Of a stretch of DNA of 64,000 nt, positions 1 to 11,104 are shown in pieces. Every line of letters begins with the position of its first letter. Position 1 is the first letter of the stretch. Below the pieces are notes generated by a model. The model ran no database searches. It worked only from the letters and a program-made list of their open reading frames with translations, and was not told the DNA's origin. A program made the translations under genes and the position numbers. Origin of the DNA: Zhengitettix transpicula (taxonomy: Eukaryota > Arthropoda > Insecta > Orthoptera > Tetrigidae); contig CM073591.1 in assembly GCA_037074705.1 (NCBI GenBank), forward strand, positions 2,286,087-2,350,086, written 5' to 3'.

Positions 1-150
1 GCTAACACGGTCTCCGATTGAGGGTAACCTGCGTTAGGAGCGTGTGTCAGTCCAGAGAGTAATTCCGAAACTCACGGTGCCTGAGACTGTCCTTCAGCAA
101 CAGTCTCGTGGAACGATCTCAGACAGTATGAAACACGGCAGGTAATTGAA
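1..150 (+). repeat. 5' flank of a Kazal duplication unit without its gene
   Basis: The sequence begins with CTAACACGGTCTCC and continues through AACCTG and CTGAGACTGTCC to ATCTCAGACAGT. The same string occurs upstream of Kazal copies near 3340-3450, 14130-14240, 17385-17480 and 30530-30600. No plus-strand Kazal exon follows here, so this is an orphan piece of a duplicated unit. Confidence 0.6.
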
Positions 151-1600
151 ATCAACTCAAATTATTTCAGTACATACTTTTATCTATATAACGAAAAAAA
201 TTCGTGCACGTCGAAACCTGACTTATTAAGAATATCTGGAATTACACAATGGGTCTGCTACGGTAATTATCTATCTTAGAAGAACGAAGAGTCGAAAACT
301 GGCTTTGGGTGCACTCATGAAGTGATGCTGCATATGTAGCAAGTATTTAAACACTGTAACACGCTTGATGAATGCCGCAACATTAGAAAATTGAATAAAA
401 GTTGTCAAGGTCGTGGATTGTGTTGGACGAGAGATGCAGGGGCCGGGCCTGAGAGTTTCTGTTAGAAAGACGCAGAGAACTGAGAGGAGCAGAAGGAAAG
501 AGTTGGTTGTGAAAAATAAATGAGTTAGAAATAAATCAGAAAGTATAATTTAACAGAATAGTGCGAGGGCGAGTTTGCACAACAAGTGAAGTGGCAGATA
601 AGAGATTTTATAATCATTGAAGGATGCCCTCTCAATATAATTCACCATTATGTCATGTGTTTACTTATTTATTGTTCCACTTGTAGCTTGTCCTCAGTCT
701 TTGCTTATAATTGCAAGCGTTTCTGAAGTTTTAAAATTACTTTGAAATGAAACCGTTTCAAATATAAGTATAATCGTCGCAGAGACTCTGTATAGTAGAA
801 ATGTTACAGTTACATCACCTATGGGTAACAAATACTTTTTACATTGTTCTCTGTATTCATATACAGTATTTAACATTATAAACATTCACGTAACCTCTAC
901 TTTTGGAATTCTTAGTCTATATTGCCATAATTAACTACTCCGTAGATTAATTTAAATTCCACATGAGGAATTTAATTTAATAATTTCATAATGAGGTCAG
1001 CTGTCCTCCATCTAGAGTGACTTGGGAGAACCCTGTGAGTGGAGGAGCTGCCACGGTTATAAAATATTTAAATTAGATATTTTATAGAATATTCTATTTA
1101 CGATCATCATCATGTGCTTTCGTACATAATGTTCTTTGCAGTTGATATCATATTATAATTACTGATCGTAATGTCAGGACTACCCTCAGTCATTCGTTAC
1201 TCCTCTGGTGTCGTCAGCGCATTATTACTTCTTTTTGGAATTAAACGAGAAGAAAGGAAGGTGAACGAACACCGTGTTCGATACGTCGTAGCGACATGGT
1301 GACTCAGTCAGGATTTTTACTGTTCCTGTCGTCGACTGCGGATTGTCTCACACACATACCTATAATTGTCTGCGGTCGACGCTCGATAATGTTAATTGTC
1401 CTTAAATTGGCTATTATAATTCCTTTGATATAAGGGGAAAATCATAAAGGAGTTCCGATAACTGATTTATGTATGTGCGTCACTTTCCTGTTTAAAATAT
1501 TGAAACCATTTCTCTTCAAAATTGTTCGACTACCTGAAAACATCAAGAAAGGTTCACAGTGGAAAAGAGGAATTAATTCATGCTAAATGTAGGTCATTGG
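151..1600. other. AT-rich stretch, no gene seen
   Basis: It holds only short chance frames on both strands and no recognisable protein or RNA motif. The right end (1607-1612) contains the poly(A) signal of the minus-strand Kazal gene. Confidence 0.5.
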
Positions 1601-1660
1601 AAACACTTTATTGCTCTCATTTTCGTTACTGTGTATGACTGAGTCGTTGTCTCCCATTCC

Positions 1661-2349
1661 TCAGTCTAAAATCGGGGGACCAAAAATATGTAACTTTTCA
1701 TCAATGGTGCAGAAATCGTGGAAAATTACCTTGTAATCTGAAAGAAAATACGGAAAAATAAATTCAAAAATGCTGTATGCGTCTCTGTATGTTGCGGAAA
1801 GTAACTTCCATTTTTCATCTAAAAAAATTAATTTCTCTCTGACGAATAATTTTACTATATAAGTACACAGATATTATTTCCAGCGATAACCGATAAGAAA
1901 AATAGTTTGTAGCCGTCATTTCAATTTATTTTATTATGTTATATGTTATCTAATATGTTAATCTCAAGGCTTATATGTTATCTTATATGTTAGATGATAA
2001 TCTCAACGATCCAATATCCGTGATAAGACAGACTGGGATTTGGAAATAATTGTGAGGCTAACTTCATCTTAACCTTACCTTCATCATTCTTACAGTTATA
2101 CTTGTCAAGATTGCAATAGTTTCTGAAAGTTTTCCTGACACCTTCGCTGTTCCTGCCACACACAGGTTCAAGTGTTGTTTGACACACCAAGTTGTCACAG
2201 TCCAAACCCTCCCTTCGGTAACCGCTGCAGAGCTGCAGACAGGCGAGGACCACGCTGACGGCTGCAACAGGACGACGTCAACACAACCTCTGATAAATAC
2301 TCCGATGACTTGAGGGACGACACTCACCTAAGACAGTCTGAAGCTGCAT
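1661..2349 (-). CDS. Kazal-type serine protease inhibitor, copy 1 (3 exons)
   Basis: Read on the minus strand, exon 1 is 2349-2328 (MQLQTVL plus one base, donor GTGAGTG). Exon 2 is 2261-2079 (after TTGCAG, ending at GTAAGG). Exon 3 is 1737-1661 (after TTTCAG, ending TGA). All joins are phase 1 and give 93 residues. Residues 1-21 form a hydrophobic signal peptide. The mature part has six cysteines spaced C-x4-C-x7-C-x14-C-x6-C-x13-C, with the Kazal signature PVCGRN...TF.N.C. By family rule the P1 residue, second after cysteine 2, is Thr. It is expected to be secreted and to bind serine proteases, but a Thr P1 does not predict a trypsin target. A TATAAAAG box lies about 40 nt upstream and AATAAA lies at 1607-1612. 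It is the only left-end copy on the minus strand. The family call is firm; the exon 3 call rests on conservation with the other copies. Confidence 0.86.
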
Positions 2350-2384
2350 GGCGGAGATGATTGTGACGGACGCACAGAGATCCC

Positions 2385-2455
2385 CTTTTATAAATAGGCA
2401 ACTAATTTTATTTGCGCCAATTAGTCCGCGTCTGAAACGACCAAAATGTCGCCGC
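2385..2455 (-). promoter_or_regulatory. Promoter of Kazal copy 1: conserved block and TATA box
   Basis: TATAAAAG is read on the minus strand at 2392-2385, about 40 nt before the ATG. Further upstream, 2455-2414 matches the family block: GCGGCGACA, then TTTTGGTCG, a TTTCAGACGCGG core and CTAATTGGCGC. In this copy the usual GTATCAG core reads GTTTCAG, so its GATA-like centre is lost. Confidence 0.6.
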
Positions 2456-2479
2456 AATTAAAATAAAGGTTAATTGGAT

Positions 2480-3085
2480 ATGTGTGCCATTGATAGCTTT
2501 GAAGATCCTCTTAAGATGCATTGTGTAGTGAGGAACTTCCTAATGTTTCTCGTAACTGACAAATGAAATATGAATTTACATATTTTTTATGTAATATATT
2601 ATTTTATTTTTAATTGTAAACGTACAAGTTCATATCAATAAAACGCCTCTTTATTGTCTTATTAGTTAGAATCTTTGGAACGTAGTTATTTTTAATTGAC
2701 AACTGTATTAATTACAAACTCAATCAGTAAAATTACAATCGTTTTACCTTTACTTAATATATGAATGTAATTAACATATTGACAAACATACCTGTTGTAT
2801 TTAAAATTGTTATTAAATTATATGACAAGAGTAACATGATGTCCACCTTTACATTAAGAAAATTTGGAACGTTTGTCAAACTTTGTCATTGGGGTTGCAC
2901 ATAACTCTTGTAATTAAAAATTATCTAAGTTTTTAATGAAAGAGAAAATAAAGCAATAGTCGTTCACTTCTTCTGATTAAAACTTGTTGTTTATTCTTGT
3001 CTCATACAGAGATGTTTACATTATTTTATATTATAAATGATAGACGAGCAAAAACTTGTTTCGATTGATCTAGATATATCTGGTC
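2480..3085. other. AT-rich spacer, no gene seen
   Basis: Very AT-rich sequence between Kazal copy 1 and a truncated duplication unit. No open frame, splice-bounded exon or repeat end was recognised. Confidence 0.5.
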
Positions 3086-3089
3086 CTTG

Positions 3090-3450
3090 AGAATCTTCCT
3101 CATTCCTACTTGAAGTCTTGCAGCTATAATTACAAGAAGTCTGGTATAATCCTAATCGGTAAAGGTTTAAAATAGAGTATTTTATAGAAGCAGGAAACTG
3201 CTTACCCTACATTAAGTTGTTATCCGAACTCCACAAGGTTATTCCTCGGAAGCGACCCTTTAGTGGTCAGTATCAGGATATATGTCGGTAGCAAGCCTGA
3301 TCGAGAGACAGGAGAAGCCAAGTTGGGCCTTGTAGGTTGCTGGAGGCTACAACCTGACGGTGCCTGAAACTGTCCTTCAATAAGACTGACGTCGTTGATC
3401 TCAGACAGTTCCATACTCGTCCGATATTGGAAAAGAACTCAAATTATTTC
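3090..3450 (+). repeat. Truncated Kazal duplication unit (3' flank joined to 5' flank)
   Basis: The motif CATTCCTACTTGAAGTCT and the following sequence match DNA downstream of exon 3 in the intact plus-strand units (for example 6330, 19430 and 21740). The second part (AACCTGACGGTGCCTG to ATCTCAGACAG) matches DNA upstream of exon 1. The exons themselves are absent, so a whole gene appears deleted between two flanks. Confidence 0.5.
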
Positions 3451-3794
3451 AGTACCTGACTTTCTGTATAAATGGTATCTTCGAACCCGGTTTTGCAAGA
3501 AGAGTAAGGGACGTGTGGAAATACGCAAAGGATCTGCTTCGAACCGTGCACGATGAGTCGGTGGCTGCGAGTGTCGCTGGGGTAACACAGGTCGAGTACG
3601 TCAGGTGGATTTCAGAACTCAGACATAGTGAAGCTCCTCTGTTCCAATTATACGTTACATTCAAACCCTTACAGACACATTTATAAGTAGATATTTATTA
3701 AACGTTAATACAATTAAGTTTAAAATTAATTCCGTATATTTATAAATTCACATTTTCTTTGTCCGTCACGAGCAACACCTGGAAGTTTCCCACT

Positions 3795-4125
3795 ACACAC
3801 GAGGATTGTCAACGCCATCAACTGCTCCAAACTTAACTAACCTTTAATTTAATTTGCGACGATACTTTTGGCGTATCAGACACGGATTAAATTAGAGCAT
3901 TTCACACTGTTAAATGAATGACCTTTAAATTACCGCACGGCGAGACCTTCACAACCGCGTCCAGACTGTCTTAGGTGAGTGTCTAACCTGAAGATGGCCG
4001 AGGTTGATCCCTGCCATCCTCAGCGGCTGTTGTCCTGTTAAATCCTTCACGGTCCTCGTCTGTCTGCTCCTCTGCTGCTGTCACGCCAAGGCGGGCCTGG
4101 ACTTGTCACTCCACAGATGGTGCCG
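3795..4125 (+). pseudogene. Kazal inhibitor pseudogene, 5' fragment
   Basis: This stretch aligns closely with the 5' part of the copy at 8737. It has the promoter block with GGCGTATCAGACACGG, a CCAGACTGTCTTAG exon 1 remnant followed by GTGAGTG, and an exon 2-like signal-peptide segment. The ATG is deleted, the TATA box reads CTTTAAA, the acceptor TTGCAG has become TTAAAT, and similarity stops after about 90 nt of exon 2, before any Kazal cysteine pattern is complete. It cannot make an inhibitor. Confidence 0.75.
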
Positions 4126-4409
4126 TTATTTTTTTGTTATATTTTAAATATTTGGTTTAATTTTAGGTTCCTTTTTATTTACTTAATTAAATAGTGTCTA
4201 ACACAATATCTACAAAATTCATTTGTCCGTATCGATACACACAATGCAAATTTAGAGGTTCTCAGACGTCATAAACCGCTCAAATATCCAATTAACCTTT
4301 TGTTTTAATTACCGAGACATTCTGGTCGTATCAGTCACAAACTAATTGGCGCTTTGATAATTAGTGGACTCTAAGTAAAAGGGAATCCACGCTCAGAATC
4401 GTCTCCGCC

Positions 4410-6236
4410 ATGCAGCTCCAGACTGTCTTAGGTGAGTGTCGGCCTCAGGTCGACGGGACTTTCCTCACATAAATACATCGTCTCTCCGCGATGAGATGAA
4501 ACTAACAATTGTGATTCAATTTTAAACGACTCCGTTTAATTTCTGCTCGACATCGCTGAAACATGAGCACATGGCTTCCGCCTTTACAATTTTACTGAAG
4601 AACCACTTTCAACATCATTGTGGATACACGCAGCTGGCACGTCACCTGCCGGCCATAAATTTGACGCGTGACTGCGATCTCAATCACACACTGATGTCAC
4701 GTCACGTGGTTCACGGCCAGCAAACAGTCAGTACATCCATACAGCTATCAGTCGGTCATTACAGGGAAATACCAAGTATTGACGCAGAAAACTAGAGACC
4801 GTCACTTTTAATATAAAATATTATACAGATTCTGTTTGGATTATAAGAATAATACAGTATTGTACTGTTGAAGATGGTCTTATATTACAACCACATGCGT
4901 GTCATTTTAGTATGATATAAAATTTTTAGTCCATGTCCCCAGACAAGCGCGACTTATTTGGTGTTGTTAAGCAACAATAAAAAGACCTGCCTGAGACAGT
5001 AAGTCAGCTTGATAATTTATTTTACAATTATATAAACAAATATTTTGTAAAAAAGTAGGGTTGATAGATCTCTAAATCAGCCAAATAATTATATCTCTTT
5101 CTTACATTTGAATGTAGGTGTATTTTCGTAAATTGTAGCGAATTTTTTAAAATCCCAATATGCGTTAAAACAGGAATAAGTTCTCTGCTACTTTCCTTCT
5201 ATGAGAAATTAGTATAGGAGCTTTCATTTTGGGCTTACACCTTGCTAATGGTCAGGTTTTAATGGAATATTGCTTAAGGTAATTAATCAAACTAATTCTT
5301 AGCCTAGGAATCCTCCGACGTGTCGTGACGTCACAGACACGTGAAGTCGCTGTGACGTGACTTGCCGTGTTAGAAGAGTGTGGCAGGTAGGACTTCACCT
5401 CAAATCACATGACAGACGGTCTCCCAGTCGGTGTAGACGTGCGTATCAGCTACTGACCATCTGTGGATGTCCTTCGCGTACCCATTCAGGCAAAGAGTTT
5501 CTCACCGGATTCAATTTGAGCAACTGAAACTTAAATAATGACGCAATATATTGTCCGTCTTTATTGTCGAGGATTCATAACAACACTGTTCAGGTAATTG
5601 TCGATAATGTTTAAACTGTGATACATATTCAATTTACAAACATTTATTTACTCTGACTGAATGCTGATTTGGGATCTATTTATCAGTATATAACTTTCAT
5701 TTTGTTGTAATGGAATTTTGTTTGTTATGGATCCTTACGCGAACTGGACAAATAAAGTTTCACCAGTGCGTACGAATTGTAGCAGCAAAAGTCTAAACGA
5801 CAATGGGACAGTTTGAAACCATTGGAGCAAAATGGGATATTTAAAATTACAGACGAGAGTCGAAGTCGTTTTCCAGGCTGTGAGGGAGAGGAGCAGACCC
5901 CGGGGGAAAAATCGAATGTCGTAGGAAAATTCTTAAGAATGATCAAAGGACTGATTGAGGGGCGAAAATCTCACAGGAAGCTTGAACCTCATGTGTTGTG
6001 GCTTAAAGACATGTGTGTTAAGAAAAAATAGACATTGCCAGTGGCGTTGGCCAAATACTACATTGCTATCCGCCTAAATAAGATAGAAAAACTGAAAATG
6101 ATTGTTTCTTCTTTGACCGTACACGGTTGCCTATAAGAAATTTCAAATTATATCCACCACGTGTTTCCTTTCAGATTACGAGGCAACACTAGATGCAGAC
6201 TGCGAAGAAATTGTCATTGAACGAGTTGAAGACTGA
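4410..6236 (+). pseudogene. Kazal inhibitor copy with exon 2 deleted
   Basis: Exon 1 at 4410-4431 is intact (ATG, MQLQTVL, donor GTGAGTG). Within about 60 nt the sequence jumps to DNA that lies in intron 2 of the other copies (around CTCGACATCGCTGAAACATG), so exon 2 is missing. Exon 3 is intact at 6175-6236, after TTTCAG. It encodes DYEATLDADC and a ten-residue tail ending in TGA, and AATAAA follows at 6285-6290. Because exon 2 has phase 1 at both ends, joining exon 1 directly to exon 3 would stay in frame, but the product would lack five of six cysteines. The TATA box is also degenerate (TAAGTAAA). A second repeat, 4620-5010, occupies part of the intron. Confidence 0.8.
4620..5010 (+). repeat. 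Interspersed repeat, uninterrupted copy
   Basis: It runs from the CACGTCACCTGCCGGCC region through ACTGTTGAAG and TATGATATAAAA to CTGCCTGAGACAGTAAGTC. The same sequence occurs at 52140-52453 and resumes at 56876-56995, where it is split by two insertions. This copy therefore shows the empty insertion site. The class of the repeat is unknown. Confidence 0.6.
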
Positions 6237-6416
6237 GGAATGGGAGAATGCGACTCAGCCATGCATACTCAGGGAACTGAGGGCAATAAACTCTCATGGA
6301 ATTATTTCTTCATTGCCATTGGCCACCAGCCACATTCCTACTTGAAGTCTTCAGGGTTTGATTATAACACAACTGGTTTAATTTTAAACGGTATCGTAAG
6401 GAAGCAGAAAAGCGTT

Positions 6417-6432
6417 CCCCCCCCCCCCCCCC
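6417..6432. repeat. Poly-C tract
   Basis: A run of about 15 C lies in the 3' flank of the exon 2-deleted Kazal copy. The other units do not have it at this position. Confidence 0.9.
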
Positions 6433-6687
6433 GCATTAATCTGTTATCGTGACTCCCTCTGGATGCAAGGGTCAATTTAATGGTAACTGACATTAACGAG
6501 CGAGGTCCAGAGACAGGGGAAGCCAAGCTTTGTGTACGAGAGAATCCTCAGTCAAGGACACGGCACAGGAACAGACCATGGCGCTTTTACTTCTGGAACA
6601 CCGCGTTCATTCACGCGCATTTGTTCTGTTTTAATTCCAAATAAAATTATAATGATAAATTGAAACAAAGTCAGACAAAAAAGTCAT

Positions 6688-6850
6688 AATATAAATACCA
6701 CACTGCAACGTTTCCGGGATCCTTGTCGCCATTCCTCAGGTGCGAAGAAGAGCCTAGAGCGACACAACTGCACTTGTCGAAAGGGACAAGGATGCCAGAA
6801 ACGTTGCAGTGTGGCATTTCTATTATCACTTCTTTCCTCTGTATTTGGCT
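6688..6850. mobile_element. Penelope-like element 3' end, inverted pair
   Basis: The left arm, read on the minus strand, and the right arm, read on the plus strand, carry the same terminal motif: GACAAGGAT, then CCAGAAACGTTGCAGTGTGG, then ATTTCTATTATCACTT. They meet at a centre containing AGAGCCTAGAGCGACACAAC. The motif is the one attached to the GIY-YIG relic at 36863-37084. Confidence 0.6.
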
Positions 6851-7020
6851 ATGTTTCTTATTCAAAATTATAACGAAGTAATACAAGCGATGACGTCACA
6901 AGACGCGTAGTCAGCCGAGGGTTGTCCTGACATTGAGAACAGTGATTTTATTATCAAATTAACTACAAAAATAATTAAGTAAGCATCAGCCAATTTTAAG
7001 TCAGAAAAAATAATTTATTA

Positions 7021-7075
7021 ATGTAAAATTAAACAACGTTTCTTCGCTTATTTTGCAACCTCATCAGGTTCCAGT
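7021..7075 (-). repeat. Hammerhead-like core (CTGATGA...GAAAC)
   Basis: On the minus strand CTGATGA (7067-7061) is followed 18 nt later by GAAAC (7042-7038). This matches the conserved core strings of hammerhead ribozymes carried by Penelope-like elements. Stem II pairing is imperfect, so activity is unlikely without better folding evidence. Confidence 0.35.
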
Positions 7076-7344
7076 TTAAAACCAGAAAAGGAACAAAACA
7101 ATTACAATGATAGGAAAAATTTTTAAGAAACATTTGGCAGATAAGAAATACTATATATTTTAGACTTACAGAATGTTTTTGCCCAGGTAAAACTCCGCGA
7201 ACTGCCGAGGCCGAAATGTACAAGTTGAAACGAAATCAACCAGTAACAATTTATAATAAATACAGTCAAAGATTCTGGACAGAGCTGATGGTCCATTCAC
7301 GGAATAAGTAAACAGGAGACTTGAGCATTGAAATAAAAACTCAC

Positions 7345-7450
7345 TACTTTAGTTGTGTCTCTTTGGGCTCTAAAACATTTTCTGCTCCTGAAGAAAGAAA
7401 CGAGGCTTCCAGAAAGTTTGTGTGGTATTTCTATTATCATTTCTTTCGTC
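7345..7450 (+). mobile_element. Penelope-like element 3' end fragment
   Basis: It contains GTTGTGTCTCTTTGGGCTC, CCTGAAGAAAG and AGAAAGTTTGTGTGGTATTT, diverged matches to the terminal motif of the relic at 36780-37395. It sits between Kazal copies in AT-rich DNA. Confidence 0.55.
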
Positions 7451-7499
7451 TGCATTTGGCTACCTTTCTTCTTCTTCTTATTATTATTATTACACGAGT

Positions 7500-7590
7500 A
7501 TCGCTGTACACAATTTTCCGGGCGGTCGCTCTACCAAGTGAGCTAATCCCTGTCGACTCCAGATCCGGTGCGAAATCCCTCCAACCATTA
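7500..7590 (-). repeat. tRNA-like SINE head, degenerate
   Basis: On the minus strand TAGCTCACTTGGTAGAGCG (7545-7527) is an excellent RNA polymerase III A-box. No convincing B-box follows in the expected 30-50 nt and no cloverleaf can be drawn, so this is a tRNA-derived repeat rather than a tRNA gene. Confidence 0.4.
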
Positions 7591-8220
7591 AGCCTAATGC
7601 GGCTCGTGTATAATTTACGAATCATTTCTTCTACGATCTTATGTAAATTCATCAATTGTAATTTTTTTCTTTTTGTTAATTTTTGAATTCAGTAATATGG
7701 AGAATCTTCCACGATCCTGAGGCCCGCCCGCGTAGGTCGTGGTCGTGTTGAATTAAAGTCTGACGATGGTAAAACATCGACCCCGGGACACGAAATTTTC
7801 AGTATTCTAAATAAATATCCAAGTAACAGATGAAGAACACAAGGGCCGTAAGAACGACACAAAATCACCTGACGAAGGCAGAAAGGATCGGAGAAACGTC
7901 ATTTGATGTTTATGCATCACATCTGTCTGTCTGTCTGTCTGCTCTCTTATGTAATTGATTGATCATATAAAATCTGAATTATTTATATCTGCCGTGCTTT
8001 GAGTAAATGGAAAAACATCAGAAAAATATTCAGAAACCCATTAAGAAAACTTCAACTTTCTAATAATAGTTAAACCCCTAAATTCGTAGAAAACAACAAT
8101 TAGGCAACATTTTTCGGGACTTCTTCAGGCAACGAAGTAAAAAACAGTTTATTTCTGTATTTAATTGCACACTTCAATGGCCACTGCAAGAGGAATTGTC
8201 ACTAGAACTGAGAAAATCTT

Positions 8221-8300
8221 ACACCTTGCCCTGCCTTTCCGCATCCCCCCTTTCAGTCCCTTTCCTATGCTGTAAGATGATATATAGCCTGACTACCGCT
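8221..8300 (+). repeat. Fragment of the 0.5-kb SINE-like element (3' part)
   Basis: TTTCCGCATCCCCCCTTTCA and CCCTTTCCTATGCTGTAAGA match the 3' third of the element seen in full at 59658-60170. Confidence 0.55.
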
Positions 8301-8626
8301 TCTTCTTCTTCTTCTTCTCTGATCAAGTCCATTATTTTCTGCTTCCGCCTGAAACGTAGATAATTGTGGATCTGAAAGGAATACACTGATTGGATATGAA
8401 AATGGCTGAATTTGGCATAAATTACTCATTTCATGCCAATAAAGTAATTTCCAGAAACCTACTTGTTGCTTTAATTTTCAGCATAAGTAGTTTCCTGTTA
8501 AACAGTAACCAAGATTAAAGATACGTTTCTCCTTATTTTTATATTTATATGAGATTTGCGTCGCCAATTACGAGGACCCTCAGCGCCATCAACTGCTCCA
8601 AACTCAACTAACCTTTTATTTTATTT

Positions 8627-8700
8627 GCGACGACACTTTTGGCGTATCAGACACGGATTAAATTAGCACATTTCACGTTGATAAATGGTTGACTATAAAA
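8627..8700 (+). promoter_or_regulatory. Promoter of the 8737 Kazal gene: conserved block and TATA box
   Basis: GCGACGACACTTTTGGCG, then TATCAGACACGGATTAAATT (8627-8664), is the family block. TATAAAA (8694-8700) lies about 37 nt before the start codon, so the 5' UTR must be very short. Confidence 0.65.
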
Positions 8701-8736
8701 TGAACGCACGTCGAAACCTTCACAACCGCCTCCAAC

Positions 8737-10505
8737 ATGCTCCAGACTGTCTTAGGTGAGTCTCGGCCCTCAAGGTGGCCGTGGTAGTTAGTTCCCTGCC
8801 TTCCTCAGCGGCTGTTGTACTGTTGCAGCCGTCAGCGCGGTCCTCGTCTGTCTGCACCTCTGCGGCGGTTCCGCCATGGCGGACCTGGACTGCGACTACT
8901 GGACTTGTCAGTCCACAGAGGGTCCGGTGTGTGGCAGGAACAGCGACGGCACCTTGAAGACTTTCCAGAACTCGTGCCAGATGAGAATCCACAACTGTGT
9001 GGCAGATGAACGTAAGGTTAACATGAAACTATTCAGACAACCATTTCCAAATTAGAAGCTTCTCTTATTAAATACATGACATTACTCTTGATCCGCTGAT
9101 ATTCACGAGTCCACAACTTTTCTAATCTCACTGATGAACCACTTCGGCCATCAAGTGCAAGCTTCCCAAGTCGCTCTAGACGTACGTATCCCTACTTGAC
9201 CCTCCGTGTTTTAATTCTGAATAAAATTTCTCTCCGGTTTTATTTGAAGCCACAGAAACAATTAATTCACGCACTATAAACAGATTTTCCGTCTTTTCTG
9301 TCTATGATTCATCACAACAGTGTTGCAGAAAATTTTAACCAGTGAATAAACATAATTTAGTTTTAGTTTCATTTTGCAATCTTTGACTAACCCTAAGTGA
9401 ATAGTGATTTTGGTTTCTCGTTTAAGGAACGAAAAACTTACGTCTTATTGAAAATTATTAAATAAGTAATATAGCCAAAAATACAAACAAACAAAGTGAT
9501 AATATAAAGAACACATAACGTTTCTGGGATCCTTGTCCCTTTCTTTAGGTGCTAGGAAGAGCCTAGAGCGACACAACTGAACTTTTGGGTTTTGTCAACT
9601 GACGAGTGCAGTTGTGTCGCTCTAGGCTCTTCCTAGTACCTGAATAAAGGGTACAAGGATCCCAGAAACGTTGTCTGATATTTATATTCTCATATCTTTA
9701 GTCTGAATTTGATTATCTTCCTTATTATTTTTCTACTAAGGGTTGAACCACTTTTTTGGCGTGGATCCTCATGGTACTGGACAAGTAAATTTTCTTTAGT
9801 GTTAAAGATTTACGCAAATATTCGTCTCGACAGAGGAGAATCCCTGAAGGGACTCGAAGAGAGCCATTGAAGTCTGGGGTAGTTGTTCCTCTGCTCCTGG
9901 TACATTGTAAGTGTCAGCGAGATCTCCTTGGTATTCCCGTTTATTCAATAGCCTGAATATTTGCTCATTGACCATTAGCAAAGTGTGACAATGCGCCATG
10001 TTAGAGGCTTTGAGAGAGAGAGAGGAGGTCACTTGGCATGACGTACATGGGGGTGAAACGACCTCTGCAGGAAAGTTCTTATTAATCGTAAAAGGGTGGT
10101 TGGGGAAATATTTCTCACAGGAAGGTGGAGCAACGCTCCTGGAGGTTTCACCTTCAAGTGTGCAACTGTGTATTAAAATTTGGTCTATTTGGAAAATATT
10201 GGCACATGGGCAGCAGAGTGGCCCAAAGCAGTTTTAAATCAAATGTATCTAAAATCTTTTCAGTTCAAAGAGATGTGATGACGGTTTGTGCTTTCATCAT
10301 TTCAGAATCTTAATAAACAAGTCGTCACACTAATTCATGTGTTAGTCGATGATGTATTAACCTTCTCTTTTTCTGTGTCTTCTTTGCAGATTACAAGGTA
10401 ATATTCCATGTAGACTGTCTTGCCGCTTTGAATACAATTTACAGTTCTTTGACTGAAGTCCTGAGGACTGGGACACGTCGACTCGACAACAAATACCGAG
10501 GATAA
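8737..10505 (+). CDS. Kazal-type serine protease inhibitor, copy with long C-terminal tail
   Basis: Exons are 8737-8755 (one codon shorter than its paralogues, MLQTVL), 8829-9011 and 10390-10505, giving 105 residues. The signal peptide covers about residues 1-20. The mature domain has C-x4-C-x7-C-x14-C-x6-C-x13-C with PVCGRNSDG and TF.N.C; the predicted P1 is Ser. Two oddities stand out. The last base of exon 2 is C instead of G, making the joined codon His rather than the family's Asp and weakening the donor. A one-base change in exon 3 (TTCTTTGAC for TTCTTGAC) moves the frame past the usual GACTGA stop, so the tail runs 27 residues beyond cysteine 6. AATAAA follows at 10514-10519. The cysteine frame is intact, so I call it potentially functional. 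Confidence 0.84.
9478..9722. mobile_element. Penelope-like element 3' ends as a foldback
   Basis: Two arms of roughly 100 nt face each other. Each carries CTCTAGGCTCTTCCTAG, the CCTGAATAAAGGG region and GATCCCAGAAACGTT in opposite orientation around a short centre, GTTTTGTCAACTGACGAGTG. The whole lies in intron 2 of the 8737 gene. The arms would form a long hairpin in the pre-mRNA. Confidence 0.6.
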
Positions 10506-10869
10506 ATGAGGGAAATAAACTGTTTCGTTTCAGAGGCGAGGCTGCATTAGTCGCCAATTGCTTTTTCATTGGCCTTGAGATCCTTCCACGTTCCTGCTTC
10601 AAGTTTTCAGGTTGTGGCTAGAATATGATTGGTGAAACTTTAAATCCTAACGCGTTCCAATTCTAAGTTTTTCCAAGACAATGTCGTCAACATTAATCTT
10701 TTTCCGTAACTTCAGGAAAGTCTCCACCTGGAAGCGAGTCTCTTTTAATGGTCAATTTGAGGACTGTAAAAATTAAAGTAATAATGATTTATTGAACCTC
10801 CAATTCCTGGTTCACTTTATCCTTGAGGAACAGGAAGCAAAGTGTTAATTCTGAGTGGGGAATAATACA

Positions 10870-11101
10870 GACAAGTCGCTCCACAAGGCTCTATTCTAGG
10901 ACCTTTCCTCTTTCTCATGTACATAAATTACTTTCCAAAGTCTACGAGTCCTTTTTCTGAAGTTGTTCTGTTGGATGACGTCACGAGAATTTTAATAAAT
11001 AATAAACACGAGACAATACATCATCGACTGCACTGGTTCTCAGTTAATAGATTATCAATTAATTGTAAAAACAACCACACAATTTATACAATTTTAAAAT
11101 A
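10870..11101 (+). mobile_element. LINE reverse-transcriptase fragment
   Basis: The frame around 10880-11100 reads PQGSILGPFLFLMYIN-type residues, then FPKS, then VLLDDVT, then HWFSVNRLSIN. That is the order of non-LTR reverse-transcriptase palm motifs (QGSxLGPLLFxIYIND, FADDT, W...NKLxLN). The catalytic FADD is altered to LLDDV and the frame stops after about 60 codons, so it is dead. The class looks Jockey/CR1-like. Related remnants occur after the genes at 14791 and 30896. Confidence 0.65.
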
Positions 11102-11104
11102 AAA

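Noticed and set aside
7500..7590. tRNA gene on the minus strand
   Set aside because: A good A-box but no B-box or cloverleaf; treated as a SINE relic.
7921..7940. CTGT repeat as a possible CRISPR or array
   Set aside because: A simple five-unit microsatellite; no spacer structure occurs anywhere in the window.
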